The notes: a model not told the origin generated them from the sequence alone. DNA of 64,000 nt from Synergistales bacterium (GCA_025997955.1 BNVH01000004.1:15289-79288); one strand, 5' to 3'. Counted from the stretch's first letter, positions 26,378 to 34,888 are shown. Program-made: numbers and translations.

Positions 26378-27483
26378 GGTTTGCCGCCCAAGACGTTCTT
26401 TTCCCATAGTTGGCCTAATGTATAGTTATTTAGCCAATCGACCAGTTTCTCCTGCTCTAATCTTTTATATATGCTACATTGTTTCTGTTGATCGAAATTA
26501 ACAACACATACATCATCTGGTGACATTTCATTTAAAAGCATTGCGGATTGCGTTGCCGCAATTATCTGTGTCTTACTGGAAGCGGCCTTTAACAATGCGG
26601 CCAATTTTATTATGGCACTCGGATGTAAACCAAGCTCCGGTTCATCAAGGATGATTGTGTTAGGCATCGTCTTGGGCGGTTGAAGCAATAGCGTAATCAG
26701 AGCCATAAAACGCAGTGAGCCGTCTGAAATCTGATGTGCCCCAAACAACATATCGGATCCCTTGCCGCGCCAATTTAGATTAATATATTTAGGATTTGAA
26801 CTCATTGGATGGAGATCAAAATCCTCAAATTGTGGAAAAATTTCCTGAATATGATTTTTTATACGTTGATAATACTTATACTCATTCTCGCGCATTGAAT
26901 ATAAAAACGCGGCCAAATTTCCAGCGTTGTCTCGTAAATATTGATTATCCTCTATGAAACCACTATCACGAATCTTTGCTGTTAAATCAGTATTATGGAA
27001 ATGAAAAGTTTTAACTCGTGCTAAATTTTCGTATACTACTGAACAAGTTCTATCTCCAGCCATTGCCCTATCCTTAAGAGAACTCTCCCTGTATCCATTG
27101 CCTAATAATACTATACGAGGTTCTTTGGATTGTTGTTTTTGCCACTTAATTGTTTCTTCAGCGAAGATCATGTTTCCGCCAACGGAATAAGCAAGAACAA
27201 ATCGATAAATATCTGTGTTTTCTTGATCATAAAAATGGAGTTCAATTTCTGTCCGCAAAGTTTTTGCAGACCCCATATATAAAAATGAGTCAGCAAAACC
27301 ATGCGAAGCGATATGAGTTTGTAAGCCACCGGATGTCAAAAAGTTTAATAGTAAGAATAATGAGATAAAGTTGCTCTTTCCAGAACCATTGGCGCCTATC
27401 ATTATGGTGAGATCTCCAAGGTTTACTTCTTGGGTTTCATTAGTGGATTTATACCCCTTTAAAACTACCTTGCTCAATTTCAT
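26374..27483 (-). CDS. AAA ATPase of ABC/SMC type (AAA_21), partner of DUF4276
   Basis: 369 aa. Walker A is GANGSGKSN (about residues 33-41). A signature-like region contains HQISDGSLRFMAL, Walker B is IILDEPELGLHP, and a switch region has AATQSAMLL. This is the layout of AAA_15/AAA_21 RecF/OLD-like ATPases. It is translationally coupled to the DUF4276 gene. The combination resembles PARIS-, OLD- and Gabija-like ATPase-plus-TOPRIM defence modules in design; the specific system is not identifiable from sequence alone. Confidence 0.88.
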   Translation of the reverse strand: MKLSKVVLKGYKSTNETQEVNLGDLTIMIGANGSGKSNFISLFLLLNFLTSGGLQTHIASHGFADSFLYMGSAKTLRTEIELHFYDQENTDIYRFVLAYSVGGNMIFAEETIKWQKQQSKEPRIVLLGNGYRESSLKDRAMAGDRTCSVVYENLARVKTFHFHNTDLTAKIRDSGFIEDNQYLRDNAGNLAAFLYSMRENEYKYYQRIKNHIQEIFPQFEDFDLHPMSSNPKYINLNWRGKGSDMLFGAHQISDGSLRFMALITLLLQPPKTMPNTIILDEPELGLHPSAIIKLAALLKAASSKTQIIAATQSAMLLNEMSPDDVCVVNFDQQKQCSIYKRLEQEKLVDWLNNYTLGQLWEKNVLGGKP

Positions 27484-27541
27484 GTTTGGCGCCTCTTCTC
27501 AAGACACAAGTTTAACATTTCTTCTTGTCTATCCCGCATTA

Positions 27542-28222
27542 TCACTTCATCATCTTCACGCGGTTGTTCCGGTCTTTTATCTGGCGCAACAGAGTGACGC
27601 ACAGCGAGGAGATTTTTTCCCCATCGTTTTGCTCCGCGGCCCGTTCGAGACTAACCACGCTGTCTTTGATGTCGTTTTCAAAGGGGGCGAGTGAGGGGTG
27701 GCTCATCGGGTCGCTGTAGCGGATGGCGTCGATGACAGGTTGAATATCTTTTGCTTTCTCAGGCGCTTTCTTCAATATGGCCGATAAATCCGCGCTTAGA
27801 AACGATATGGCTTGAACTTTTTCCCTAACTTCCTTGCCCCGTTGCTCGATGATTTCCTTGCCGCTTTTCAGCATTATGAGGCGAATGACGAAAAAGGCCA
27901 ACAAAATTGCGTGAATCAAAAAAAACCATGTCGGTGGGAGCCGGAATAGAGAAAGTTGTTCCGACAAAACAAAGACGGCGGAAAAAATTACTTCCGTAGT
28001 GAGATATTGCAAAATCGACGCCGGAAAAGCCGCAATCCAAGGGTAGCTTTTTATATTATCGACGAGGTACATATTACCCCACCAAAAGCCGGCAATACCT
28101 AACAGAGCGAAGCCATAAGCAATCAAAAACAGTGCTGTGACTTCCGCAACCAGAAAAAACAGGCTCGCTACAGCCGCCATAACCAGCACTATAAGCGTAA
28201 TGTGTGTTTTATGATTTGTCAT
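27542..28222 (-). CDS. Membrane protein of unknown function (4 TM plus cytoplasmic helical tail)
   Basis: 226 aa from ATG 28222, with AGGGGG upstream and 14 bp after the SPFH gene; a longer frame from 28309 overlaps that gene. Hydrophobic segments lie at about residues 7-27, 30-48, 62-84 and 95-114, followed by about 110 charged residues likely to be helical. I do not recognise a family. Its position directly behind the SPFH/zinc-ribbon gene suggests the two act together at the membrane. Confidence 0.7.
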   Translation of the reverse strand: MTNHKTHITLIVLVMAAVASLFFLVAEVTALFLIAYGFALLGIAGFWWGNMYLVDNIKSYPWIAAFPASILQYLTTEVIFSAVFVLSEQLSLFRLPPTWFFLIHAILLAFFVIRLIMLKSGKEIIEQRGKEVREKVQAISFLSADLSAILKKAPEKAKDIQPVIDAIRYSDPMSHPSLAPFENDIKDSVVSLERAAEQNDGEKISSLCVTLLRQIKDRNNRVKMMK

Positions 28223-28236
28223 GATTTGGATACCCC

Positions 28237-29511
28237 CTATTCCATCTTTTGTCCGCACTCGCCGCAGAACTTGACGCCCGACGGCACGTTTGCGCCGCAA
28301 CTCGGACATTTACGCGCAAGGGGAGCGCCGCATTCCATACAAAACTTACCTTTAGCCGTTTTGACGCCGCAAGCGGGGCAAATTATCTCGTTCTCATTGA
28401 GAGACACAACCTTTTCCCCGCACTCTAAGCAAAATTTAGCGTCGGGAGGCAAAGCCGCTCCGCACTTCGCGCATACCGGGGCGGCGTTTTGAGGCGTAGT
28501 CTGGACGCTCGCGTCAGGAGGTTGCATCTTGCCCACAGTGTCACGCATGATGCCGCCTACCGCGCCGCCTACAGCTCCGCCGACGCCTGTCATCATACCC
28601 AAGCCGACGCCCAGATTGCTCATCTGCCCTACGGCTTCATTGGAGGCTACGCGTTGCGCTACATCAAAACCACGCTCATCTTGGTAAGTATAACCTTCCA
28701 TCGAGCGTTTCTTGGCGATACCTTCAGCTTCGATAACCATGCGCTGCGCTTGCGTCTGCTGTTCTATGACGCCGACTTGCTGACGCAGTTTTGCCTCCGT
28801 GACATCCGCGTACTGTCTGAAATGCAGCTCTTTGAATTTCTGATATGCCCTGTCCTCTTCCGGCTTGACAAACGTACCGACAAGGAAACGCTCAAGCGCC
28901 ACACCGTAATCTAAAAAATCGGGGCGTAGCTTATTATGCAGCTCCTCGGACATACGAGTCAGGTGTTCGTCTATCTCGAAGATATTTATTTTCTCAGCTT
29001 TGATTAACCGCACTAAATACGTTTTGATTCTCGTGTTCAAGAACATGCGGAATTTGCTCATAAGCATATCGCGCGTCAGAGTTTTTTCAGTGCCTACTAC
29101 CTTGATCAGCAGTTTGCGTGAATCATCAGCGCGTAAGGACATTTCACCCGAAGCGCCGATTTGCAGGGGAAAGCCATATGTTGGCTCAACATATTCCACG
29201 CGTGAGTCCGTGCCCCATTTAATCGCCATCTGCTCCGTTTTGTTGATAAAATACACCTCGCAGTGAAAAGGTGTTTCATCGCCTGTAGACCTGTTAAAGA
29301 ACTTCCCGACCAGAGGCATATTTTGCGTCTCTAAACTGTACCGCCCCGCGCCAAACAAATCAAGCGCGGAGCCGTTCATAAAAAATACCGCCTCTTGACT
29401 TTCATGAACGATTAACTGCGTGCCCGTGTTGAAGTCCTCTGTTGGGTGTTTCCAGATGAAGGTGGTGTTGTCGCCTTCGTATTTGATGATGTTTGCGATT
29501 TTGTCTGTCAC
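28237..29511 (-). CDS. SPFH/virion-core-like protein with three C-terminal zinc ribbons (YdjI-like)
   Basis: 424 aa from GTG 29511 (GGGGAGGAT upstream). Residues about 20-270 form an SPFH/band-7-like domain of the YdjI/virion-core type, without a clear TM anchor. A Gly-rich segment (about 300-330) follows, then three zinc ribbons with CxxC pairs: CAKC...CLEC, CPAC...CMEC and CPSC...CGEC (about 350-422). In Firmicutes, proteins of this kind often neighbour zinc-ribbon/TIR proteins, as here. A scaffold role at membranes is likely; the function in this setting is unknown. Confidence 0.85.
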   Translation of the reverse strand: MTDKIANIIKYEGDNTTFIWKHPTEDFNTGTQLIVHESQEAVFFMNGSALDLFGAGRYSLETQNMPLVGKFFNRSTGDETPFHCEVYFINKTEQMAIKWGTDSRVEYVEPTYGFPLQIGASGEMSLRADDSRKLLIKVVGTEKTLTRDMLMSKFRMFLNTRIKTYLVRLIKAEKINIFEIDEHLTRMSEELHNKLRPDFLDYGVALERFLVGTFVKPEEDRAYQKFKELHFRQYADVTEAKLRQQVGVIEQQTQAQRMVIEAEGIAKKRSMEGYTYQDERGFDVAQRVASNEAVGQMSNLGVGLGMMTGVGGAVGGAVGGIMRDTVGKMQPPDASVQTTPQNAAPVCAKCGAALPPDAKFCLECGEKVVSLNENEIICPACGVKTAKGKFCMECGAPLARKCPSCGANVPSGVKFCGECGQKME

Positions 29512-29637
29512 TTTTATATCCTCCCCGCGTGGTTTGTTGTGTTGTCGTGGATTCCGGGCGGCGGATTGCCGCTCTTACTGTCTTACTTGCCCAATTCTCT
29601 AATTTTAAGTTAGGGATACGTTCAAATCCAAGTCTAC

Positions 29638-29844
29638 CTATACGGCCTTGCTGATACCGGCGGCGTTTTGTGCAAGACGCTTTTCTCGTATTTCTTTGAT
29701 TTTTTCCTGCATGCACAATGAGTCGGCGTGTACTTCATCCCAAAAGGCTTCTTCGCCTATAGTTGTGCGTCTTTCTTCGTTATACTCTCGGATTCTGTGT
29801 ATATCCTCAATCGTGAAGTTTGGACTAATTTTCAGTTCGTTCAT
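29638..29844 (-). CDS. Small partner of PIN toxin (probable antitoxin)
   Basis: 68 aa from ATG 29844 (TAGGAG 9 nt upstream), overlapping the 3' end of the PIN gene by 20 bp in another frame. It is charged and mostly helical (about residues 12-60), with no recognised DNA-binding fold. Gene size, overlap and order fit a type II toxin-antitoxin pair with the antitoxin second, which is less common. The product is unassigned by homology. Confidence 0.6.
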   Translation of the reverse strand: MNELKISPNFTIEDIHRIREYNEERRTTIGEEAFWDEVHADSLCMQEKIKEIREKRLAQNAAGISKAV

Positions 29845-30322
29845 CTGTATCAACTCCTAACATCATAGTCGGCTGTATTATGTCCATTACTTTGGAATAA
29901 CCGTTTTTCGCGTTTACTAATCTGATTCCCTGAATTGTCTTGAAACGTACCATATGTCTGAAATTCCACGACACAATCACATCACAGTCGCTTATCGTAG
30001 CGAAAGCCATATGAATACAGTCACCTCTGTTCTTTCTTGTCAAAACACCATTTGCAATATAATCTTCGGCCAAGGCCCTAACTTCACCAGAGTTAAGCAA
30101 AACCTCATGGTCGATTTCTTCTAAATAATTAAGCATATCCGTTTGTTTGGGCTGAGGGCATTTCTGTATCTCACCAAGCGTTAAATCGGAGATAACAACC
30201 TCATATTTGCCTGTTTTGAGTTCATCCCAAAACAACAGCGTATCTTTCGTTTTCTCCGGCGCGTCTTCGTGTTGAAGATGGCTTATGACGGAGGTATCCA
30301 AGTAGATTTTTAGTTTCTTCAT
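29825..30322 (-). CDS. PIN-domain protein (VapC-like RNase toxin)
   Basis: 165 aa from ATG 30322; a TTG three codons upstream is an alternative. It starts with the PIN signature KIYLDTSVISHL (Asp in the first strand), has a mid Glu in TLGEIQKC, and ends with NRGDCIHMAFATISDCDVIVSWNFRHMV holding the remaining acidic residues (given here as RGDCIHMA and SDCDVIVSWN). This fits PIN RNases. It lies just downstream of the TIR gene and with its small partner forms a likely toxin-antitoxin module. Confidence 0.85.
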   Translation of the reverse strand: MKKLKIYLDTSVISHLQHEDAPEKTKDTLLFWDELKTGKYEVVISDLTLGEIQKCPQPKQTDMLNYLEEIDHEVLLNSGEVRALAEDYIANGVLTRKNRGDCIHMAFATISDCDVIVSWNFRHMVRFKTIQGIRLVNAKNGYSKVMDIIQPTMMLGVDTDERTEN

Positions 30323-30409
30323 CGGCAGCAAGCCTTATCTACAAACTCTCTTTCCTCGTCCGCAAATTTTATAACTCAAACGCGGGCGACCGAGGCGGTC
30401 GCCCCTACG

Positions 30410-32764
30410 TTACAGCCGCGAAAGCTCTCTCCAAATCTCTTCTGTCCTTTGTTTTATTTCACTCTTACGAAAAACTGAAAGCAGCCCTAACCCGGCATAT
30501 TCCTTATTCAGCTTTACAAGCTCGGCGTTAAGTTCGCTCTTTTTGCGCTTTTTGCGCTCTTCTGCCTCTATACGTCTGCGTTCCGCGCCGTGTTTTATTG
30601 CTTCTAATCTTGCGGGGTCGGTATATATCATAACATCACGCCAATTGCTTACGTTGCACTGACCATAACCATTCCAGCCGACAGCAATGACAGTTCCGTC
30701 CGATTTTAGGCCTACGGTATGAGAGTGACCTGCTGAAATTGCAATAACATCACGCCAATTGCTTACATTGTACTGACCATTTATATTATAGCCAACAGCG
30801 ACGACAGTTCCGTCTGATTTCAGGCCTACGGTATGAGAGTGACCTGCTGAAATTGCAATAATATCATGCCAAGCGTTTACATTGCACTGACCATGTTCAA
30901 ATAGATGAGCAAATTCGCTCTTGTCGTTAATGCCGACAGCAACTACAGTTCCGTCTGATTTTAGGCCTACGGTATGACAGTAACCTGTTGAAATCGCAAT
31001 AACATCACGCCAAGCGTTTACATTGCACTGACCACAACTATTATCGCCAACAGCAACTACAGTTCCGTCTGATTTTAGGCCTACGGTATGACAATAACCT
31101 GTTGAAATCGCAATAACATCACGCCAAGCGTTTACATTGCACTGACCATGTTCAAATAGATGAGCAAATTTGCTCTTGTCGTTAATGCCGACAGCAACTA
31201 CAGTTCCGTCCGATTTTAGGCCTACGGTATGACAGCTACCCGCAGAAACCGCAATAATATCACGCCAAGCGTTTACGTTGCAGGAACCATGTTCATTATC
31301 GCCAACAGCAACGACAGTTCCGTCTGATTTCAGGCCTACGGTATGAGAGTGACCTGCTGAAATTGCAATAATATCATGCCAAGCGTTTACGTTGCAGGAA
31401 CCATGTTTATTATCGCCAACAGCAACAACAGTTCCGTCTGATTTTAGGCCTACGGTATGACAGTAACCTGTTGAAATCGTTTCCGCATAATGTTTGATTT
31501 TCTCGCGATATTTTTCTTCAAATTCTCTTTTTCGTGCCAAAATCGTCTGTTCATAACCGTTATATATCTCCGCTTGCTGTGCGTCGGCAAATCGCAACGC
31601 CTTTTGAAAATTTTTATTATCAGCGATAGATTTAGCTTGTTCCCCCAGCTCAGCTTCGCTTGAAACCTTCAATTCCGCCATCAGCTTCCCGATATATGCC
31701 CGCGCGTTTTCGGGGTCGGTGTTGAGCGCTTGCTCCAACAACTCGTCGGCCTTTGCCCATTCTCCGTCCTCAAGCATAATAAATGCGCGCTTGACAAGCG
31801 GCTCCGCCGCGCTTTGCGTTTGTGCCGCGCCGGATACGACAACGGGAGCGGCGGCGGTTTTGGGTTGTTCCTTCAGAACCTTATCTATCCCGCGCATCAA
31901 ATCCTGCATAAACCCAACCTTGCCCATATCTTGAGCTTGAAGAAAGGAAAGCTCCTCCGGCAAGTCATAAGGTTCAAACCCGTTATAGCACGGAATAAGC
32001 AGCCGTCCTGGGTCTTTTTTCATCAGCGTCAGATACCGGCTCCACTCGTTTTTCACCCACACGGCCTTGAAGTATTCCGGGCTCGTGCCTATAACCAGCA
32101 TAACCCGCGCGCTGTTTAGGGCGCTGAATATATAGGGCTCATACGCGCTACCTATTTTGTCCTCTAAGGTTATACGCGCGAAGAACACCGTGTATCCCGA
32201 CTGAGTGAGCTTGTCGTAGATTTTCTGCGCGACCACGCTGTCTTTTGTGCGGCTGCCTCCGTCCGTGGCCTCTTTGTAGCAGATGAAAACGTCAAAAGGG
32301 GCTTCATTTTTAGAAACGGCGAGAATACCTTTTTGAATTTCGCTTATGGTTTTCGCTTCTTCTTCGTATAAACTGCGCGAGTAGCCGTCAGGGGCGTATT
32401 CTACAGCCGCGAGATAATCGGGGTCGGTCAATATAGACTCATACTGCGCCCTGTGGCAAGTCGGGGTCATTTTATGCGTCACCGGGTCTTCGACGTATTC
32501 GATACCGTAACGGCAAAGGGCGACGCCCCAGTGCGCCTCGGCGTCTTTATTATCCTCGTTGAGTATCCCCTCGTAAGCTGTGACCGCCTTGTCGAAGTCG
32601 CCGCTCATGCGAAAATGGTTAGCGCGGTTAAACAGATTGGCGCGTCTCTCGTCGGACGCGTTCGGCAGCGTCATAACGCCTCCGCAGGAATCGCAAGTGC
32701 CGTAGTTCTGATCAGCGTTGGCTTGAATATCCCCGCCGCACATTTTACATTTCAGGGCTATCAT
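30410..32764 (-). CDS. Zinc-ribbon / TIR-domain protein with seven RCC1-type repeats
   Basis: 784 aa. In order: a zinc ribbon with Cys6/9/24/27; a TPR-like helical stretch (about 40-150); a TIR domain (about 155-290) starting PFDVFICYKE, with TVFFARITLEDKIG and a candidate catalytic Glu209 in SAYEPYI; a helical linker; seven RCC1-like repeats (430-713), each with HTVGLKSDGTVVAVG; and a basic coiled-coil tail (about 725-784). The zinc-ribbon/TIR head is a known gut-Firmicutes type of unknown function often beside SPFH genes. TIR domains of prokaryotic defence proteins cleave NAD+ or make cyclic nucleotides. The RCC1 array is a probable binding propeller. Confidence 0.88.
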   Translation of the reverse strand: MIALKCKMCGGDIQANADQNYGTCDSCGGVMTLPNASDERRANLFNRANHFRMSGDFDKAVTAYEGILNEDNKDAEAHWGVALCRYGIEYVEDPVTHKMTPTCHRAQYESILTDPDYLAAVEYAPDGYSRSLYEEEAKTISEIQKGILAVSKNEAPFDVFICYKEATDGGSRTKDSVVAQKIYDKLTQSGYTVFFARITLEDKIGSAYEPYIFSALNSARVMLVIGTSPEYFKAVWVKNEWSRYLTLMKKDPGRLLIPCYNGFEPYDLPEELSFLQAQDMGKVGFMQDLMRGIDKVLKEQPKTAAAPVVVSGAAQTQSAAEPLVKRAFIMLEDGEWAKADELLEQALNTDPENARAYIGKLMAELKVSSEAELGEQAKSIADNKNFQKALRFADAQQAEIYNGYEQTILARKREFEEKYREKIKHYAETISTGYCHTVGLKSDGTVVAVGDNKHGSCNVNAWHDIIAISAGHSHTVGLKSDGTVVAVGDNEHGSCNVNAWRDIIAVSAGSCHTVGLKSDGTVVAVGINDKSKFAHLFEHGQCNVNAWRDVIAISTGYCHTVGLKSDGTVVAVGDNSCGQCNVNAWRDVIAISTGYCHTVGLKSDGTVVAVGINDKSEFAHLFEHGQCNVNAWHDIIAISAGHSHTVGLKSDGTVVAVGYNINGQYNVSNWRDVIAISAGHSHTVGLKSDGTVIAVGWNGYGQCNVSNWRDVMIYTDPARLEAIKHGAERRRIEAEERKKRKKSELNAELVKLNKEYAGLGLLSVFRKSEIKQRTEEIWRELSRL
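30626..31477 (-). repeat. Seven near-identical 114/141-bp in-frame repeats encoding RCC1 blades
   Basis: 852 bp encode seven units: five of 38 residues and two (the third and fifth) of 47 residues with the same 9-residue insertion around KFAHLFEHG / EFAHLFEHG. The DNA is nearly as conserved as the protein, which implies recent duplication or ongoing conversion. There are no spacers, so it is a coding tandem repeat and not a CRISPR array. Confidence 0.92.
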
Positions 32765-32984
32765 CGGCGAAACATCCCTTTCAGAATTGATTTATCGTAA
32801 AGCGGCCAATGTTGAGGGTCGCTTATTTTCTTGAAAATAAAAATCGTAAATATTCTAACATGTGAAGGTCTATCAGGCAAACACTGTTAATGTAATAATA
32901 TGACTATTCGAGCCCCGAACTCGGCTTTAACAGCCGATACCTCGGCCCCGTGAACAAAAAGAGCGTTCACGCGCAAGGCGTATC

Positions 32985-33013
32985 CTGTTTTTTGATGTAA
33001 AATCAGTTATAAT
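32985..33013 (+). promoter_or_regulatory. Candidate promoter of the Rpn nuclease gene
   Basis: A perfect -10 TATAAT (33008-33013) lies about 32 nt before the ATG at 33045, with a poor -35 (CTGTTT, 17-nt spacing). The 280-bp gap between the divergent TIR and Rpn genes also contains a GTGAAC/GTTCAC hairpin at 32950-32970; I see no gene in it. Confidence 0.4.
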
Positions 33014-33044
33014 TGCATTGTGAATAGGTAGGGGGGAATAGCCA

Positions 33045-34016
33045 ATGGCCGGAACGAAACAGGGCGAGAACACCAAAATCAAGGACAGCGGCGCCAAGGA
33101 AACAGAGAGGTTCCCTTTCGATGACTTCTGGAAAGATCTCGTGAAGAGATTTTTCTATCTGCTGATTAAAAGAGCGATACCATCGCTCTATGAAGAGGCG
33201 AACAGGAATAAGGAGCCGGATTTTCTCGACAAGGAGTTTCAGGACATATTACTTACGTCTGACAAGGAAATTCGTAAAAACCCACATTACGCCGACTTAC
33301 TTGTGAAAGTCCCGTTGAAAAACGGCGACGAGAGAAGAGTGCTTTTGCACGTGGAAGCGCAACAGTCGCACAAAGGCGGCTATCTCCCTGAGAGAATGAA
33401 CCATTATCGGAGTTTGATTTACGCGCATCACAGGGAAGAACCGGTCGCTCTTGCTATAACCACAGGGGTTCGTCCGAAGAAAGAGGCAAATTATTATTCG
33501 CATTATCACTTTGGAACAGAACTTATTTACAAGTATAATAATCTTGTACTTAGCGAACTTGACGATGACGTTCTTTTGTCGAGCGATAACCCTATCGACA
33601 TAGTTCTCTACGCGGCAAAGTTCGCTATAGGTAAGAATGAGGAACGCCAGAAGTTCAACTTTCTCCGCAAAACGATTGAGCTTCTCGGTGAACGAGGTTG
33701 GAGTTTGAATGATAAACGAGACCTTCTGCTCTTTACAGAGCGTATCGTCAACATGAAAGATGAAGCGTTGATGGTCAAGTACAGTGAGATTTTGCGACAA
33801 TACAAAGAGGAGGGGAAAAATATGTATATACCGATAGCTTTGAGAGACCAAGCGGACGACCTGTTAGCGAGGGGCATGGAAAAAGGCAGAGAAAAAGGCA
33901 GAGAAGAAGGTAAGCTCGAAATGGCGCGCAACCTTCTTGCCAATGGATTTACTCCAGATGTTATCGCTGAAAGCGCTGGTTTGCCTCTGGATCAAATCCA
34001 AAGCATGATGAACTGA
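33045..34016 (+). CDS. Rpn-family recombination-promoting nuclease / PD-(D/E)XK transposase-like protein
   Basis: 323 aa, with GGGGGG ahead of the ATG. It has the PD-(D/E)XK core order: Tyr-Ala-Asp in NPHYADLLVKV, then VLLHVEAQQSHK with the Glu and Gln expected in this fold, then a C-terminal helical part with GREKGREEGKLEMARNLL and the terminal IAESAGLPLDQIQSM helix-turn-helix-like end. These are typical of Rpn/DUF4351-type proteins, which are abundant in Synergistota and related gut bacteria and were linked to RecA-independent recombination in E. coli. It is followed at once by a perfect 15-bp hairpin. Confidence 0.85.
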   Translation: MAGTKQGENTKIKDSGAKETERFPFDDFWKDLVKRFFYLLIKRAIPSLYEEANRNKEPDFLDKEFQDILLTSDKEIRKNPHYADLLVKVPLKNGDERRVLLHVEAQQSHKGGYLPERMNHYRSLIYAHHREEPVALAITTGVRPKKEANYYSHYHFGTELIYKYNNLVLSELDDDVLLSSDNPIDIVLYAAKFAIGKNEERQKFNFLRKTIELLGERGWSLNDKRDLLLFTERIVNMKDEALMVKYSEILRQYKEEGKNMYIPIALRDQADDLLARGMEKGREKGREEGKLEMARNLLANGFTPDVIAESAGLPLDQIQSMMN

Positions 34017-34026
34017 ATTGAGAATT

Positions 34027-34073
34027 GAGAATGGAGAATTGAGAGTTGAGAACGCAAACAATTCTCCATTCTC
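34027..34073 (+). repeat. Perfect 15-bp inverted repeat after the Rpn gene
   Basis: GAGAATGGAGAATTG (34027-34041) pairs with CAATTCTCCATTCTC (34059-34073) over a 17-nt loop. It is flanked by further partial copies of the GAATTGAGA/TTCTCCA motif (34015-34085). It looks like a small dispersed palindromic repeat between the Rpn stop codon and the truncated gene that follows. Confidence 0.75.
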
Positions 34074-34091
34074 CATTCTCCATTCAAGAGC

Positions 34092-34427
34092 GTGGTCTGC
34101 TCGAGCGCACCCGACGCGGCAAACGTAATAGCTTCTAACAGCGGGACGGGAGCGAACAGCGGAGGCATGGCGTCAGGAGGCAAAACGACAATCTCTACCA
34201 TAACAGACCAAGGCAGAGGGACGAATCCCTATCCCCCTACGATGAGCGGAGCCGATACAGTCGTTATCGTCAACGGACAAATTATCTTCGGTAAACCCGT
34301 AACTCCAGACAACCCCGATTACGACGATAAAAGAAGAAGCAGCGGAGGCTGCGACGCGGGAGTTGGAGTTTTCGCCCTTGCTCTGCTGCCCCTTGCGTGT
34401 ATGGGTATGAAACGGAAAGAGAAATAG
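34092..34427 (+). pseudogene. C-terminal remnant of a Synerg-CTERM surface protein
   Basis: The frame encodes about 110 residues rich in Gly/Ser/Thr that end in SSGGCDAGVGVFALALLP, a short loop and a basic MGMKRKEK tail. This Gly-Gly-Cys/hydrophobic/basic layout is that of the Synergistes-specific C-terminal sorting domain (Synerg-CTERM). There is no signal peptide or plausible start; upstream the frame runs into the palindromic repeat after the Rpn gene. I therefore read it as the 3' end of a larger cell-surface gene whose 5' part was lost. A short functional gene starting at GTG 34092 is less likely. Confidence 0.65.
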
Positions 34428-34458
34428 CGCTACGGCGCGATACGCGACACACGGTACA

Positions 34459-34493
34459 GAACAGCCGGGCGAAGTTTCGCCCGGCTGTTCTTT
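34459..34493 (+). terminator. Rho-independent terminator after the Synerg-CTERM remnant
   Basis: A near-perfect palindrome (arms GAACAGCCGGGCGAA and its complement, 34459-34473 with 34476-34490) is followed by TTT. It marks the 3' end of the former surface-protein gene. Confidence 0.75.
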
Positions 34494-34611
34494 CGAGTAA
34501 TAACATGTTGTTATGACTGTCAAGGGCGAAATGAAAACGCATGTTTTCGGCGGTGTTATGCATCTTGAGGTTTGCGAGATTCTCCCTCGAGACGCTCCAT
34601 AGTCAATTCAC

Positions 34612-34888
34612 TCACTGCCCGGATACATCAGGGCCGCCCCTCTCAGGACGGCCCTCGGTGTTTATTTCGCTGTCAGGCTTGACAGAATCGAAAAATTCCT
34701 GTAACCTTTTATCTATGAATGATGGTGACTTATCTTCGCCCGGGTTAATACCCCGAATACGTTGAGAATCGCCATCATTTTTGTATACATTCACATCGCT
34801 TATCGCTGTTGAATGTATATTATTCTCTCCGGGTTTTCCGGTTTTCGTCTTTGATTCTCTTACCGTAAATCTTATCCAGCGTTCCGTA
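34612..34888 (-). pseudogene. C-terminal fragment of a gene interrupted by the omega-RNA element
   Basis: On the minus strand an open frame leaves the element edge near 34888 and runs through FTERWIRFTVRESKTKTG, ISDVNVYKNDGDSQ and FIDKRLQEFFDSVK to a TGA at 34612. It ends within a repeated palindrome encoding TEGRPERGGPDVSGQ. No family is recognised. An isolated GTG start at 34794 exists but has no convincing ribosome site, so I read it as the downstream half of a disrupted gene whose upstream half is at 35211-35426. Confidence 0.4.
34615..34659. repeat. 45-bp palindromic repeat, copy 1
   Basis: A 45-bp block containing the hairpin AGGGCCGCCC/GGACGGCCCT (9 of 10 pairs, 6-nt loop). It is identical but for one base to 35427-35471. 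In the minus-strand frame both copies read TEGRPERGGP(D/A)VSGQ. Confidence 0.85.

Noticed and set aside
30626..31477. Regular repeats suggestive of a CRISPR array
   Set aside because: Units are 114-141 bp, contiguous, in frame and encode RCC1-like blades; there are no spacers.
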